From positions 1,302,001 through 1,366,000 of the forward strand of contig CAVVFX010000002.1 of assembly GCA_963747535.1 (NCBI GenBank): a DNA stretch of 64,000 nucleotides. The letters are read 5' to 3'. Each line of letters opens with the position of its first letter. Positions within the stretch are counted from its first letter, which is position 1. Below the pieces are notes generated by a model. It worked only from the letters and a program-made list of their open reading frames with translations. It did not search any database and was not told where the DNA came from. The position numbers were made by a program, and so were the translations under genes. Below are positions 1 to 7,382 of the stretch, in pieces. The stretch is from CAVVFX01 sp963747535 (lineage in GTDB: Bacteria; Acidobacteriota; Terriglobia; Bryobacterales; Bryobacteraceae).

Positions 1-547
1 TGTCGTCCACCGCAATCATCTGTAGCTTCGTGCCTTGCCCGAGTGCCCAGGCCAGCGTGGAATTCTGGAGACTGAAGGGCGCCAGCAAGTTCTCCATGAA
101 GAAAACCGGGCGCAGGATCACATGCGAGGGGAAGCGGAGGCCGCGCACGGTTTCCTCGATGCGCCCCTTGTTGTCGAAGTGCGGGACGCCCGTTTGCTTG
201 TCCGCCGATCCCACGGATGTGTAGACATAATGTTCGACGCCGGCCTCGCGCGCCAGCGTCGCAAGACGCCTGCCCTGCGCCTCTTCCCGCTCGACGCCCG
301 CTTCGCCCGCGTTCTGCACGCCGAAGACGCCCCACGCGCCGGTCAACGCACGGCGCAGCGTCGCCTCGTCATTCAGATCGCCCTTGACGATGTCAACGCC
401 CTGGCGCGCCAGGGCCACCGCCCGCTCGCTATCCGGCTTGCGCGTCAGGCCGCGCAGATGGAACCCGGAGTCGTGCAGCGCCTGCGCCACCGCTCCGCCT
501 TGTTGGCCTGTCACTCCCGTGATGAGAATCGTTCGATCGTTTGTCAT
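1..547 (-). CDS. NmrA-family NAD(P)-binding protein (C-terminus off the left edge)
   Basis: The reverse strand reads without a stop from an ATG at 547 to the window edge, about 182 residues. Residues 7-17 form a Rossmann start (ILITGVTGQQG, Gly11/Gly14/Gly17). A later YVYTSVGSAD stretch and a FDNKGRIEE stretch are typical of NmrA/HSCARG-like atypical short-chain dehydrogenases. Such proteins bind NAD(P) and act as redox sensors or reductases; the substrate cannot be told. It lies 54 bases downstream of the DoxX-like gene on the same strand, and a MarR gene diverges from both, so the pair is probably a MarR-controlled operon. The C-terminus is missing because of the window boundary, not by mutation. 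Confidence 0.85.
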   Translation of the reverse strand, partial: MTNDRTILITGVTGQQGGAVAQALHDSGFHLRGLTRKPDSERAVALARQGVDIVKGDLNDEATLRRALTGAWGVFGVQNAGEAGVEREEAQGRRLATLAREAGVEHYVYTSVGSADKQTGVPHFDNKGRIEETVRGLRFPSHVILRPVFFMENLLAPFSLQNSTLAWALGQGTKLQMIAVDD

Positions 548-601
548 GGTTTATCCTTATTTGCCGCCCTTATTTTCAGCGGGAGCTACATCCCTGGTTG
601 A

Positions 602-991
602 TTAGGCGCGGGCCTGCGGGCGGGCCTGGAACAGCCCATCAAACGCCGGTCGTACGTCGACGAAGATCACCGCCCACAGTACACTCACGAAGAGGGCTAG
701 CGGCAGCCCGCTCGGGGCCATCAAAACATGGAACGAGAGAATGTTGACGATCACCGGCGCCAATATGGCCACCGCCAACGGCACGTAACGGTTGACCAGC
801 AGAAGCACCCCAGCGACGAGTTGAAAGCCGAAGATCACCCACAGATAGTGTGAGGCATACAGCGCGCCCATGAACTGTCCCGCAATGCCTCCCGGCGGCG
901 GCAGGGGAATGAAGTTCAGGAAGCCGTTCAGTCCGAAAACTAGAAAGATCACGCCCGACAGGTATCGGGCGATTGCGTACACGGTTCTCAT
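602..991 (-). CDS. DoxX-like small membrane protein
   Basis: A 129-residue protein with four hydrophobic segments, at roughly residues 5-25, 45-66, 70-90 and 95-113. The pattern, with LSGVIFLVFGLNG at the start and an early FIPLPPPGG loop, fits the DoxX/DoxD-like family of four-helix inner-membrane proteins linked to redox stress. It is the first gene of the leftward unit that continues into the NmrA-like gene. The ATG at 991 has AGGAG-type sequence (from gagaacctctt read in reverse) just upstream. Confidence 0.8.
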   Translation of the reverse strand: MRTVYAIARYLSGVIFLVFGLNGFLNFIPLPPPGGIAGQFMGALYASHYLWVIFGFQLVAGVLLLVNRYVPLAVAILAPVIVNILSFHVLMAPSGLPLALFVSVLWAVIFVDVRPAFDGLFQARPQARA

Positions 992-1024
992 AAGAGGTTC
1001 TCCTTTCGGTGACCGCCATCAAGT

Positions 1025-1064
1025 ATGGCGTTAATCATATTGAAGTTAATATAGTTGATGGCGT
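1025..1064. promoter_or_regulatory. Candidate MarR operator in the divergent promoter
   Basis: Between the DoxX-like and MarR genes the 7-mer ATGGCGT occurs at 1025-1031 and again at 1058-1064, 33 bases apart, about three helical turns. Between them ATATT (1037-1041) and AATAT (1048-1052) form a short inverted repeat. MarR dimers usually bind AT-rich inverted repeats in the promoters they control. The site is inferred from position and symmetry only. Confidence 0.4.
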
Positions 1065-1090
1065 ATACTTATAAAAGATTCAGGTTTTTT

Positions 1091-1543
1091 ATGGCCCAGA
1101 GTATCCAAGAGCCGGAGCACGTCTGGCTTGTCATGATGAAGGCGATGCGCGCGCTGACAAGGTACGCAGCTGCGGATATTGAAGAGACCGGACTCGGCCT
1201 CTCGGATTTCGGCGTGCTGGAAGTCCTGCTACACAAAGGACCTTTGCCCGTCAATACGATAGGCCCGATTGTCGATCTGACTCCGGGTTCGATCAGTATC
1301 GCCGTGGACCGCCTCTTCGCGAAGGGCTTAGTCAGCCGGGTAGAGAGCGGCGAAGACCGACGGGTTCGTATCGTTGCGCTCACACCGCGCGGCCGGGATC
1401 TCATTGTTCCAGCCTTCCGAAAGCATGCCGGGCAGATGAGGAAAGTGTTCTCGGATCTGAGCCCTGAGGAACTTCGCAGCCTCGAAGTGGCGCTTAAGAG
1501 AGTCGGTAAGTGCGCTGCCGCGCTGATGGAGCAGAGGGGCTAA
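1091..1543 (+). CDS. MarR-family transcriptional regulator
   Basis: About 150 residues from the ATG at 1091, the usual MarR length. The winged helix spans the middle: the region with VDLTPGSISIAVDRLFAKGLV is the recognition helix segment, and ESGEDRRVRIVALTPRGRDL is the wing with the typical DRR and TxxGR motifs. Upstream in-frame starts at 1055 (TTG) and 1058 (ATG) would add a basic tail that overlaps the presumed operator. The 1091 start is chosen because it begins the family-like sequence. It probably represses the divergent DoxX-NmrA unit and itself. Confidence 0.88.
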   Translation: MAQSIQEPEHVWLVMMKAMRALTRYAAADIEETGLGLSDFGVLEVLLHKGPLPVNTIGPIVDLTPGSISIAVDRLFAKGLVSRVESGEDRRVRIVALTPRGRDLIVPAFRKHAGQMRKVFSDLSPEELRSLEVALKRVGKCAAALMEQRG

Positions 1544-1596
1544 AGGTTGTAGGCGGAAGCCAATGCTCTTGCATCTACAACGGCGCCGCCGATGAA

Positions 1597-1818
1597 TTAT
1601 TTTCCGTAGGCCTGGGCGATCTGGCCAACAAGCTTGGCCCAGCCCATGTTCATGGCTCCGTAAACCTCGCCGGCCTCTGGTCGCGCATTGTGCTTGAGGA
1701 TTTCCACCATCAATGTCGCATAGCCGGAGGAATCGAAAGCTCCCTTGCCGACGAAGCGACGAACGTTCGTCGAGCCCGCAGATTTCCCGCCGTCGCTGCA
1801 GAATCCTGTTGTCGGCAT
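1597..1818 (-). CDS. Short unrecognised reading frame, possibly a gene remnant
   Basis: A 73-residue frame from an ATG at 1818, ending GWAKLVGQIAQAYGK. I do not recognise the family. The amphipathic C-terminal helix after an MGW motif resembles the end of SRPBCC-type domains, but that is a weak impression. The frame stays open upstream to 2145, where the sequence looks intergenic. It could be a remnant of a longer gene or a chance frame. Confidence 0.3.
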   Translation of the reverse strand: MPTTGFCSDGGKSAGSTNVRRFVGKGAFDSSGYATLMVEILKHNARPEAGEVYGAMNMGWAKLVGQIAQAYGK

Positions 1819-1962
1819 GACATTCCGGGTTTCGGAAATCACGAAGTCAGGGGATAGGGTCCGCGAAATTATACTCGAAGCGGTCTTTGGGTTTCCTCGG
1901 CCTGTTAGCAAATCGGGAAAATCTTGTTCAGCTAGCCGTAACTGATTGATTTGATTGGTTGC

Positions 1963-1989
1963 GGGGGGGTAATGGGGGTCTATTGGGGG
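1963..1989 (+). other. G-run cluster upstream of the AbiEi gene
   Basis: Runs of seven, five and five G (1963-1969, 1974-1978, 1985-1989) are separated by four to six bases. The seven-G run can supply two G-triplets, so the stretch meets the usual quadruplex pattern on the + strand. It lies about 60 bases upstream of the AbiEi operator palindrome. Confidence 0.35.
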
Positions 1990-2048
1990 TTTGTTTCTAT
2001 CGCAACCATGATGGTGTTTGGCATAGATACGAATTGTCAAAATAGTTC

Positions 2049-2066
2049 CAATATCGAATGATATTG
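2049..2066. promoter_or_regulatory. Palindromic operator upstream of the AbiEi-type gene
   Basis: CAATATC-GAAT-GATATTG is a perfect 7-base inverted repeat with a 4-base centre, ending 17 bases before the ATG. AbiEi-family antitoxins repress their own promoters by binding inverted repeats through their winged-helix domain, so this is the natural autoregulatory site. Function is inferred. Confidence 0.55.
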
Positions 2067-2083
2067 ACAGACGCAGGAAGCAG

Positions 2084-2698
2084 ATGCCCAGCTCGCGGTT
2101 TGATGAACTCGTCGCCTTGGCCGAAGACAATGAAGGACTCGTCACTGCCGACAGGGCCCGTGCAGAGGGCTTTACTGATTCCGTCCTCGCCCGACTGGCC
2201 CAACGCGGACGGATCGTAAGAATCGCCAGAGGTGTGTATCGTATACCCTATCTCTCGCCGGGGCGATTCTCCCAATATCGGGAAGCCGTGCTTTGGATGA
2301 AAGCGAATCGCGGCCCAGATTCCATCGCCATCTCACAGGAGACGGCCCTGGTGGTTTACGGAATCTCCGATGCAAATCCGGCATCGATCCACCTGATTGT
2401 TCCCAGATCCGCCCGCTTGCGACGGAGAATGCCCAAGGGCGTTACCGTACACTACGACGCTCTCTCTCCAAACGACATCTCGATGCAGGAAGGACTCCCC
2501 GTTTCGACAATCGAAAGAACCATCACGGACCTGCTTCAATCCGGCGGCCGCACCGATCTCTTGAAGCAGGCGATATCCGACGCCCGCCGCGAAGGGTTCA
2601 TCAGTGATGCTGGTGCAACCAACCTTCGCCGGCGGATCGAGAGCCATCTCAAATCGTTACGCTCCTCTCCGAAGACTCCGGAGCCCAAGACAGCATGA
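2084..2698 (+). CDS. Type IV toxin-antitoxin AbiEi-family antitoxin
   Basis: A 204-residue protein with the AbiEi layout: an N-terminal winged helix (residues about 5-55, with LARLAQRGRIVRIARGVYRIP) and the AbiEi antitoxin fold with ISQETALVVYGISD and VSTIERTITDLL. AGGAAG lies six bases before the ATG. In the family, AbiEi represses its promoter and counters AbiEii, a nucleotidyltransferase toxin encoded immediately downstream. Here the stop overlaps an ATG (ATGA at 2695-2698) as expected for such a pair, but only a 26-codon frame follows, so the toxin appears lost. The gene could also serve as a stand-alone regulator. Confidence 0.8.
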   Translation: MPSSRFDELVALAEDNEGLVTADRARAEGFTDSVLARLAQRGRIVRIARGVYRIPYLSPGRFSQYREAVLWMKANRGPDSIAISQETALVVYGISDANPASIHLIVPRSARLRRRMPKGVTVHYDALSPNDISMQEGLPVSTIERTITDLLQSGGRTDLLKQAISDARREGFISDAGATNLRRRIESHLKSLRSSPKTPEPKTA

Positions 2699-2775
2699 CG
2701 AAGCAGAAGCCGCGCGAGCGGTGCGTGCGGTTGCGATCGTCCCTGCTATTGGACGCACAGCAGAGCAGCAATTAA
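2695..2775 (+). pseudogene. Start of the lost AbiEii toxin gene
   Basis: An ATG overlapping the AbiEi stop opens a 26-codon frame beginning MTKQKPRE and ending in TAA at 2773. Position and overlap match the usual toxin start. The nucleotidyltransferase body of AbiEii is absent: the next bases belong to an unrelated gene tail on the other strand. Confidence 0.4.
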
Positions 2776-2950
2776 TTCGGTAATCCGACTCTTTTGCGCA
2801 GAGCGTTAATACGCGGATCGTCTCGAACGAACGCAAACTCGGGAAGCGCAATATCCCGGCCGACCCGCACGGGACCCAGAATAGCCATGCGCTCGAGCGC
2901 CTCAAGCGTATGTTGTTTATCTCCCAGGCCCGCGTAAACCAAAGCCTCCA
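2772..2950 (-). pseudogene. C-terminal remnant of a TPR-type protein
   Basis: In reverse, the region reads LEALVYAGLGDKQHTLEALE, then PEFAFVRDDPRINALRKRVG and a stop at 2772. This is the familiar end of acidobacterial kinase- or winged-helix-TPR proteins, where the last repeat is followed by a short F-x-x-x-RxDPR motif. Only about 60 codons survive. Homology stops at about 2950, where kelch-type sequence on the + strand begins. Confidence 0.5.
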
Positions 2951-2959
2951 GTTTTCCCC

Positions 2960-3859
2960 GAAACCACCACCGCCACCTTGCTGCCGGGCGGCCAAGTTCT
3001 CCTCGCGTCGTGGGCGACGTCTTCCGAGATCTACGATCCGGCCTCCGCCGCCTTCAGCCCCGCTAGTTGGTTGAACGCGCAGTGGAACCAGACGGCTCTG
3101 CTGGCCAACGGCACTGTTCTCGCCGTCAGCGGCGGCGACGACGCTTGGGGCCCCGAAGCTGACGCATCCGTGTACGATCCAGCCGCCGGCGCTTCCAGCG
3201 CCACCGCCAACATGAACGCGCCGCGCATGGATCTCACCATCACGTTGCTTCCCGACGGCCAGGCATTGATCACGGGTGGCAGCACCGGGACCGGATGCAC
3301 TTTCGTGTGCGAGGCCGGCTGGTGCTGTCTTGCGAGTGCGGAAATCTACGATGCGGCGGCCGGGCTCTTCAGCACCACCGGTAGCATGATATCTCCTCGC
3401 GCCGGTCACACCGCTACGCTGCTCCCGTCCGGCCAGATTCTGATCGTCGGCGGCGGCTCCGGCGATAACTCTCCGGCACTTTCCACGGCCGAACTCTACA
3501 CGCCGGCGCGGCTTATAGCGGCGCCCGCGCTGTTCTCGATATCTGGAGACGGGGGAGGCCAAGGGGTCATTTGGCATGCAGCTAGCGGGATGCTCGCCTT
3601 AGCCACGAATCCAGCCGGTGCCGGCGAAATCCTGTCTATGTACACCAACAACCTCATCGATGGCGGTCTCATACCTCCTCACGTGGCAGTCGGCGGCCGG
3701 CTTGCCGAGATTTTGTACTTCGGTCCGGCTCCCGGCTATCCCGGTTACTGCCAGGTCAACTTCCGTGTACCGAGTCGAGTTGCGCCGGGATCAGCGGTCG
3801 CAGTACAGTTGACGTATCTCGGCCGATCAAGTACTGCAGTGACCATTGGCGTGCAGTGA
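2960..3859 (+). pseudogene. 5'-truncated kelch-like propeller protein with TIGR03437 C-terminal domain
   Basis: The open frame enters in the middle of a kelch-type repeat (TATLLPGGQVLLA, from about 2963) with no signal peptide and no convincing start; the first usable codon is a TTG at 2978. Five or so repeats with the EIYDPA...F / TATLLPDGQxLI pattern follow. The last 85 residues match the TIGR03437 domain common in Solibacter (GEILSMYTNNL, PGYPGYCQVNFRVP, ending TIGVQ). Intact relatives, including the next gene, are secreted. This copy has lost its N-terminus at the junction with the TPR remnant. Confidence 0.7.
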
Positions 3860-3875
3860 TTCTGGGAGGAAAGAG

Positions 3876-5336
3876 ATGACGATCAGGCTCGCTCTACTTT
3901 CGTGCGCGGCTATATCAGTTTACGCACAATCCCCGGGCACGTTCACCGCGACCGGCAGCATGATCACGCCGCGATTCTCGCACACAGCCACTTTGCTCCT
4001 GGACGGCACAGTTCTGATCGCCGGAGGAAATACGGTCGCCTTTGTCGGCGGCCCCAACCTCGCCACGAACACGGCCGAGCTCTACGATCCGGTAGCCGGC
4101 ACTTTCACACCGACAGGCATGATGAGCCAAGCCGATCTGCACATCGGCGGGATCTTGCTGGCTGACGGACGCGTATTTTTCGCTTCTTTCTCCAATTACT
4201 CCTCGGGACCTGTGGCGGCCATCGAGCTCTATGATCCTTACAGCGGAAGCTTCAGTAACGTGGGGACTTCCGCCGCCCTGACTGAAGTCACCACGGCGAT
4301 GCTTCTGAACGACGGACGAGTTCTGCTCACCGGATACACCGGAAGCTATTCTGCTTTCGGAACTGAAACCTACGATCCCATCGCATTAACCTCAACTCCC
4401 TTTCCCAACTCGCTCCCTGACGCGCCATTCGCGGCGATCGCGGTTGCCGATGGCAGAGTCGTGCTTCAGTTCTACGACCGTGACGCGCAGATCTACGATC
4501 CTATTTCCGGGAGCTTCACCGTTATCGGGAGCTTCACCAGTACCGGAGGCCTGTGCTGCTTCGACGACCCGCCTCAGGCGTCCATCCTGTTGAGTGGTAG
4601 AGCTCTTTTCTCTGGCGGAAATATCGACCCTGCTGGTAGCTGGAACGGCGTCGAATTGTACGATCCCATTTCAGGGACCTTCGCGCCAACACTGAAAATG
4701 TCCATCTCCAGGGATGGTCACAGCTCGACTCTGCTGCCCGACGGCACTGCCCTTCTGGCGGGTGGTTTGCCCATCGCGGGCGGCAACAATCCTGCAACTC
4801 CAACTGCGGAGATCTACGATCCGAGCGCAGGCTTCTCTTCTACCGGATCTCTTGCGACCGGGCGAGCCGAACATGCAGCCGTCCTGCTCAACGATGGCCG
4901 GGTCCTGGTCACCGGCGGCGCAACGTTTGCTAACCGGCTGACCTCAATCAACGGCCTGTCGAGCGCGGAGATCTACACTCCAGCGAATTTGACGGCAGCG
5001 GCGTCATTGCTTTCTCTCTCCGGTGATGGCACAGGACCGGGTGCGATTCAACACGCTGGTACGTATCAGCTTGTGAGCGCGGACAATCCGGCCGTCGCGG
5101 GCGAGGTCGTCGTGATCTACTTCACCGGGCTGATCGACGGGAGTGTGATTCCGCCGCAGGTTTCGATCGGCGGACGGGTGGTGCAGGTGTTGTGGTTCGG
5201 AAATACTCCCGGATACCCGGGACTGGATCAGATCAACGCGCGCATCCCGACCGGCGTCGCGTCCGGGAGTGCGGTTCCGGTGTGGATGAACTACCTCGGC
5301 AGGCCGAGTAACCAAGTTAGCGTGGCAGTCCGGTGA
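3876..5336 (+). CDS. Secreted kelch-like beta-propeller protein with TIGR03437 C-terminal domain
   Basis: 486 residues from the ATG at 3876, preceded by GGGAGGAAAG. Residues 1-18 are a signal peptide ending VYAQ. Kelch-like repeats (TATLLxDGTVLIAGG, AELYDPVAGTFTPTG) recur to about residue 390. The TIGR03437 domain follows (GEVVVIYFTGL, VLWFGNTPGYPGLDQINARIP). The function is unknown; these domains occur on exported propeller proteins. It sits 16 bases after the truncated paralogue and 11 bases before the next paralogue, so the three arose by tandem duplication. This is the only intact member of the set. Confidence 0.85.
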   Translation: MTIRLALLSCAAISVYAQSPGTFTATGSMITPRFSHTATLLLDGTVLIAGGNTVAFVGGPNLATNTAELYDPVAGTFTPTGMMSQADLHIGGILLADGRVFFASFSNYSSGPVAAIELYDPYSGSFSNVGTSAALTEVTTAMLLNDGRVLLTGYTGSYSAFGTETYDPIALTSTPFPNSLPDAPFAAIAVADGRVVLQFYDRDAQIYDPISGSFTVIGSFTSTGGLCCFDDPPQASILLSGRALFSGGNIDPAGSWNGVELYDPISGTFAPTLKMSISRDGHSSTLLPDGTALLAGGLPIAGGNNPATPTAEIYDPSAGFSSTGSLATGRAEHAAVLLNDGRVLVTGGATFANRLTSINGLSSAEIYTPANLTAAASLLSLSGDGTGPGAIQHAGTYQLVSADNPAVAGEVVVIYFTGLIDGSVIPPQVSIGGRVVQVLWFGNTPGYPGLDQINARIPTGVASGSAVPVWMNYLGRPSNQVSVAVR

Positions 5337-5347
5337 AGGAGGAATGC

Positions 5348-6607
5348 ATGAAGCCTTCGATACCCTTATTCAGGTTCAGTGCCTGCGTTTTTCTGTCGGG
5401 AGCGGCGCTGGCGCAGCCGACGGGCCCCTTTACCGCATCCGGCCCGATGACCACGTCTCGCGCGAATCACGCCGCGACCTTGCTCCAGGGCCGAAGAGTG
5501 CTGATCACCGGCGGAGATAGTTATGCCGCCGCAATACCCGGCGTGCCCGCTGCGGCGCCGCTGGTGGTGGCACAATCGCCCGGCACATTCACAGCTATCG
5601 CCGACATGACCACGCCTCGATGGGTCCATACGGCGACTCTGTTGCCGGACGGCCAGGTCCTGATCGCCGGTGGCGAGAACGCTTCCAGTCCTCTTCTCTC
5701 CAGCACCGAGATCTACGACCCTGCAACGCAGACCTTCACGCCTTCTGGAAACATGACGATGGCGCGATCGGGGCATACGGCGACCCTACTCGCGGACGGA
5801 CGAGTCCTGATCGTCGGAGGCGATTCGATCGGGAGCGCCGAAATATATGACCCTTCTACCGGAAGCTTCACCGCGACTGGCAGTCTTTTGATGCCACGGA
5901 ACGGACCTAACGCTACGCTGCTTGAAGACGGAAGAGTGCTGGTTACCGGCGGCACCGCGGGGGGTTTTACGCCCTCAGGCTACCTCCCCATTGGCGATGC
6001 TGAGGTTTACGACCCATCGCCAGGGGTGTTCACGAGCGGCGGCGCGTACGCGGGAGTCCTGGCGAACAATACGGTCCCCAGCGACGGCTTCGGAGCCACT
6101 TCCACGCTGCTGCCCGATGGCACCGTCATGTTTGGAACGGAGCCAGCCGCCCAGGTCTACGATCCGAGCATCAGAGCCTTCGCCCTTCGAGGCCGATCAC
6201 CATTACCAATTGGTGGGGGTACACGTTGGCCCCGCCTTATATCGTGGGGCAATCGGCAAACCTGCTTCTGAACGGAAAAGTCCTCCTGGCAGGTGGCGAA
6301 CAGGAGGACGAAGGACGCTTCAATAGCGCCCGGCTATACGACGTTGCCTCCGGCGTCTTTACTTCTACTGGGAGCATGATGAGGGCGCGAGACAACCACA
6401 CAGCAACGTTGCTACCGGACGGAACTGTCCTGATGGCTGGAGGAGAGAGCCAAAACTGTGGTTCCGACGGCTGCTGGTTCTCTGGGACCGAATCCAGTGC
6501 GGAATTGTACGACCCGGTAGCGGGCGCTTTCTCAACCGCAGGCAATATGACGGCCTCCCGGGAAATGCAAACTGCGACTTTGCTCAACAGCGGGGATGTG
6601 CTGATCA
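5348..6607 (+). pseudogene. Kelch-like propeller gene with a frameshift, paralogue of the preceding gene
   Basis: It starts at the ATG at 5348 after GAAGGAGG, with a signal peptide ending ALAQP, followed by kelch-type repeats. The frame holds to about 6195; the homologous continuation (ITITNWWGYTLAPP, LLLNGKVLLAGG) then lies in the +2 frame, so one or two bases were gained or lost near 6195-6205. Repeats continue to GDVLITG at about 6607, where BNR-type sequence in a third frame takes over. There is no TIGR03437 domain in frame. Confidence 0.75.
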
Positions 6608-6611
6608 CCGG

Positions 6612-7232
6612 CTGTACATCGGAGAGTCCGATGATTTCGACGGAGCCTATTGGCTTCTCACTACGAGCGATGGCGGCGCCAGCTGGAGCTACATATGGAA
6701 TTCGGGGAATTCCCGTCCCAACGCGCTAGTTGTAGATCCGGCCAACTCCTCGACGCTTTATACCGGAACATCGACGGGCGTCTTCAGGAGTCTCGACACC
6801 GGAACGACCTGGCAGCAAGTGGGGCCGGCCGTCGATGTAAGTTCGTTGGCTATTGACCCGATGAATTCCAGCATTCTATACGCCGCTACAGAGGGATCTT
6901 ACCCGGCGGCCGGATTTGCGGGATTATTCAAGAGCGTCGATGGCGGCGCCAACTGGGTTTCCGTAAATGATGGGCTCGCGACTTTGACCGCTGCCGGCTC
7001 GCCGGTTATGGCAATCGCGATTGATCCGGTCAACGCCAATGTGGTTTACCTCGGAACCACGGGGGGCGGAGTGTTCAGGAGCACCGATGCCGGCGTCCAT
7101 TGGAGCCAGTTTAACGACGGTTTCAGCAACTTGAATATCCAAACCCTCGGGATTGCGCCGGGCACGCTCTATGCCGGGACGGACGCGGGAGTTTTCTCAA
7201 GATCGATTAATCCGGCGGAGATCACACAATGA
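6612..7232 (+). pseudogene. BNR/sortilin-like repeat fragment
   Basis: From about 6612 a third reading frame encodes repeats of the BNR/Asp-box type (TTSDGGASW, FRSLDTGTTW, FKSVDGGANW, FRSTDAGVHW) separated by PxxSSxLYAGT strands, typical of sortilin-like propellers. It ends at a TGA at 7230 with no C-terminal domain. No start or signal peptide is visible; its 5' end coincides with the end of the kelch homology, so it is a fragment joined by recombination. Confidence 0.65.
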
Positions 7233-7237
7233 GGTGG

Positions 7238-7273
7238 CCGGTCCGTAACACGGTTACGATCGGCGTGCAGTAA
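7238..7273 (+). pseudogene. Last codons of a TIGR03437 domain
   Basis: Six bases after the BNR stop, the frame from 7238 reads RNTVTIGVQ and a TAA, nearly the same as the VTIGVQ end of the gene at 2960-3859. This is a tail-end scrap of another paralogue and shows the propeller genes have recombined here. Confidence 0.5.
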
Positions 7274-7382
7274 TTCTTCGGATTATGGAGCCGCTGCTAT
7301 GAAACGATTTCGGCAGACCGACGGCCGGCCACATCGCAGCCCAGTAATTTAACTATGAACGAGTGAGTCAGGAAAAAACACG

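Noticed and set aside
2657..3577. A 306-codon minus-strand frame
   Set aside because: It is antisense to the kelch pseudogene for most of its length and has low-complexity Arg/Gly content without a family motif.
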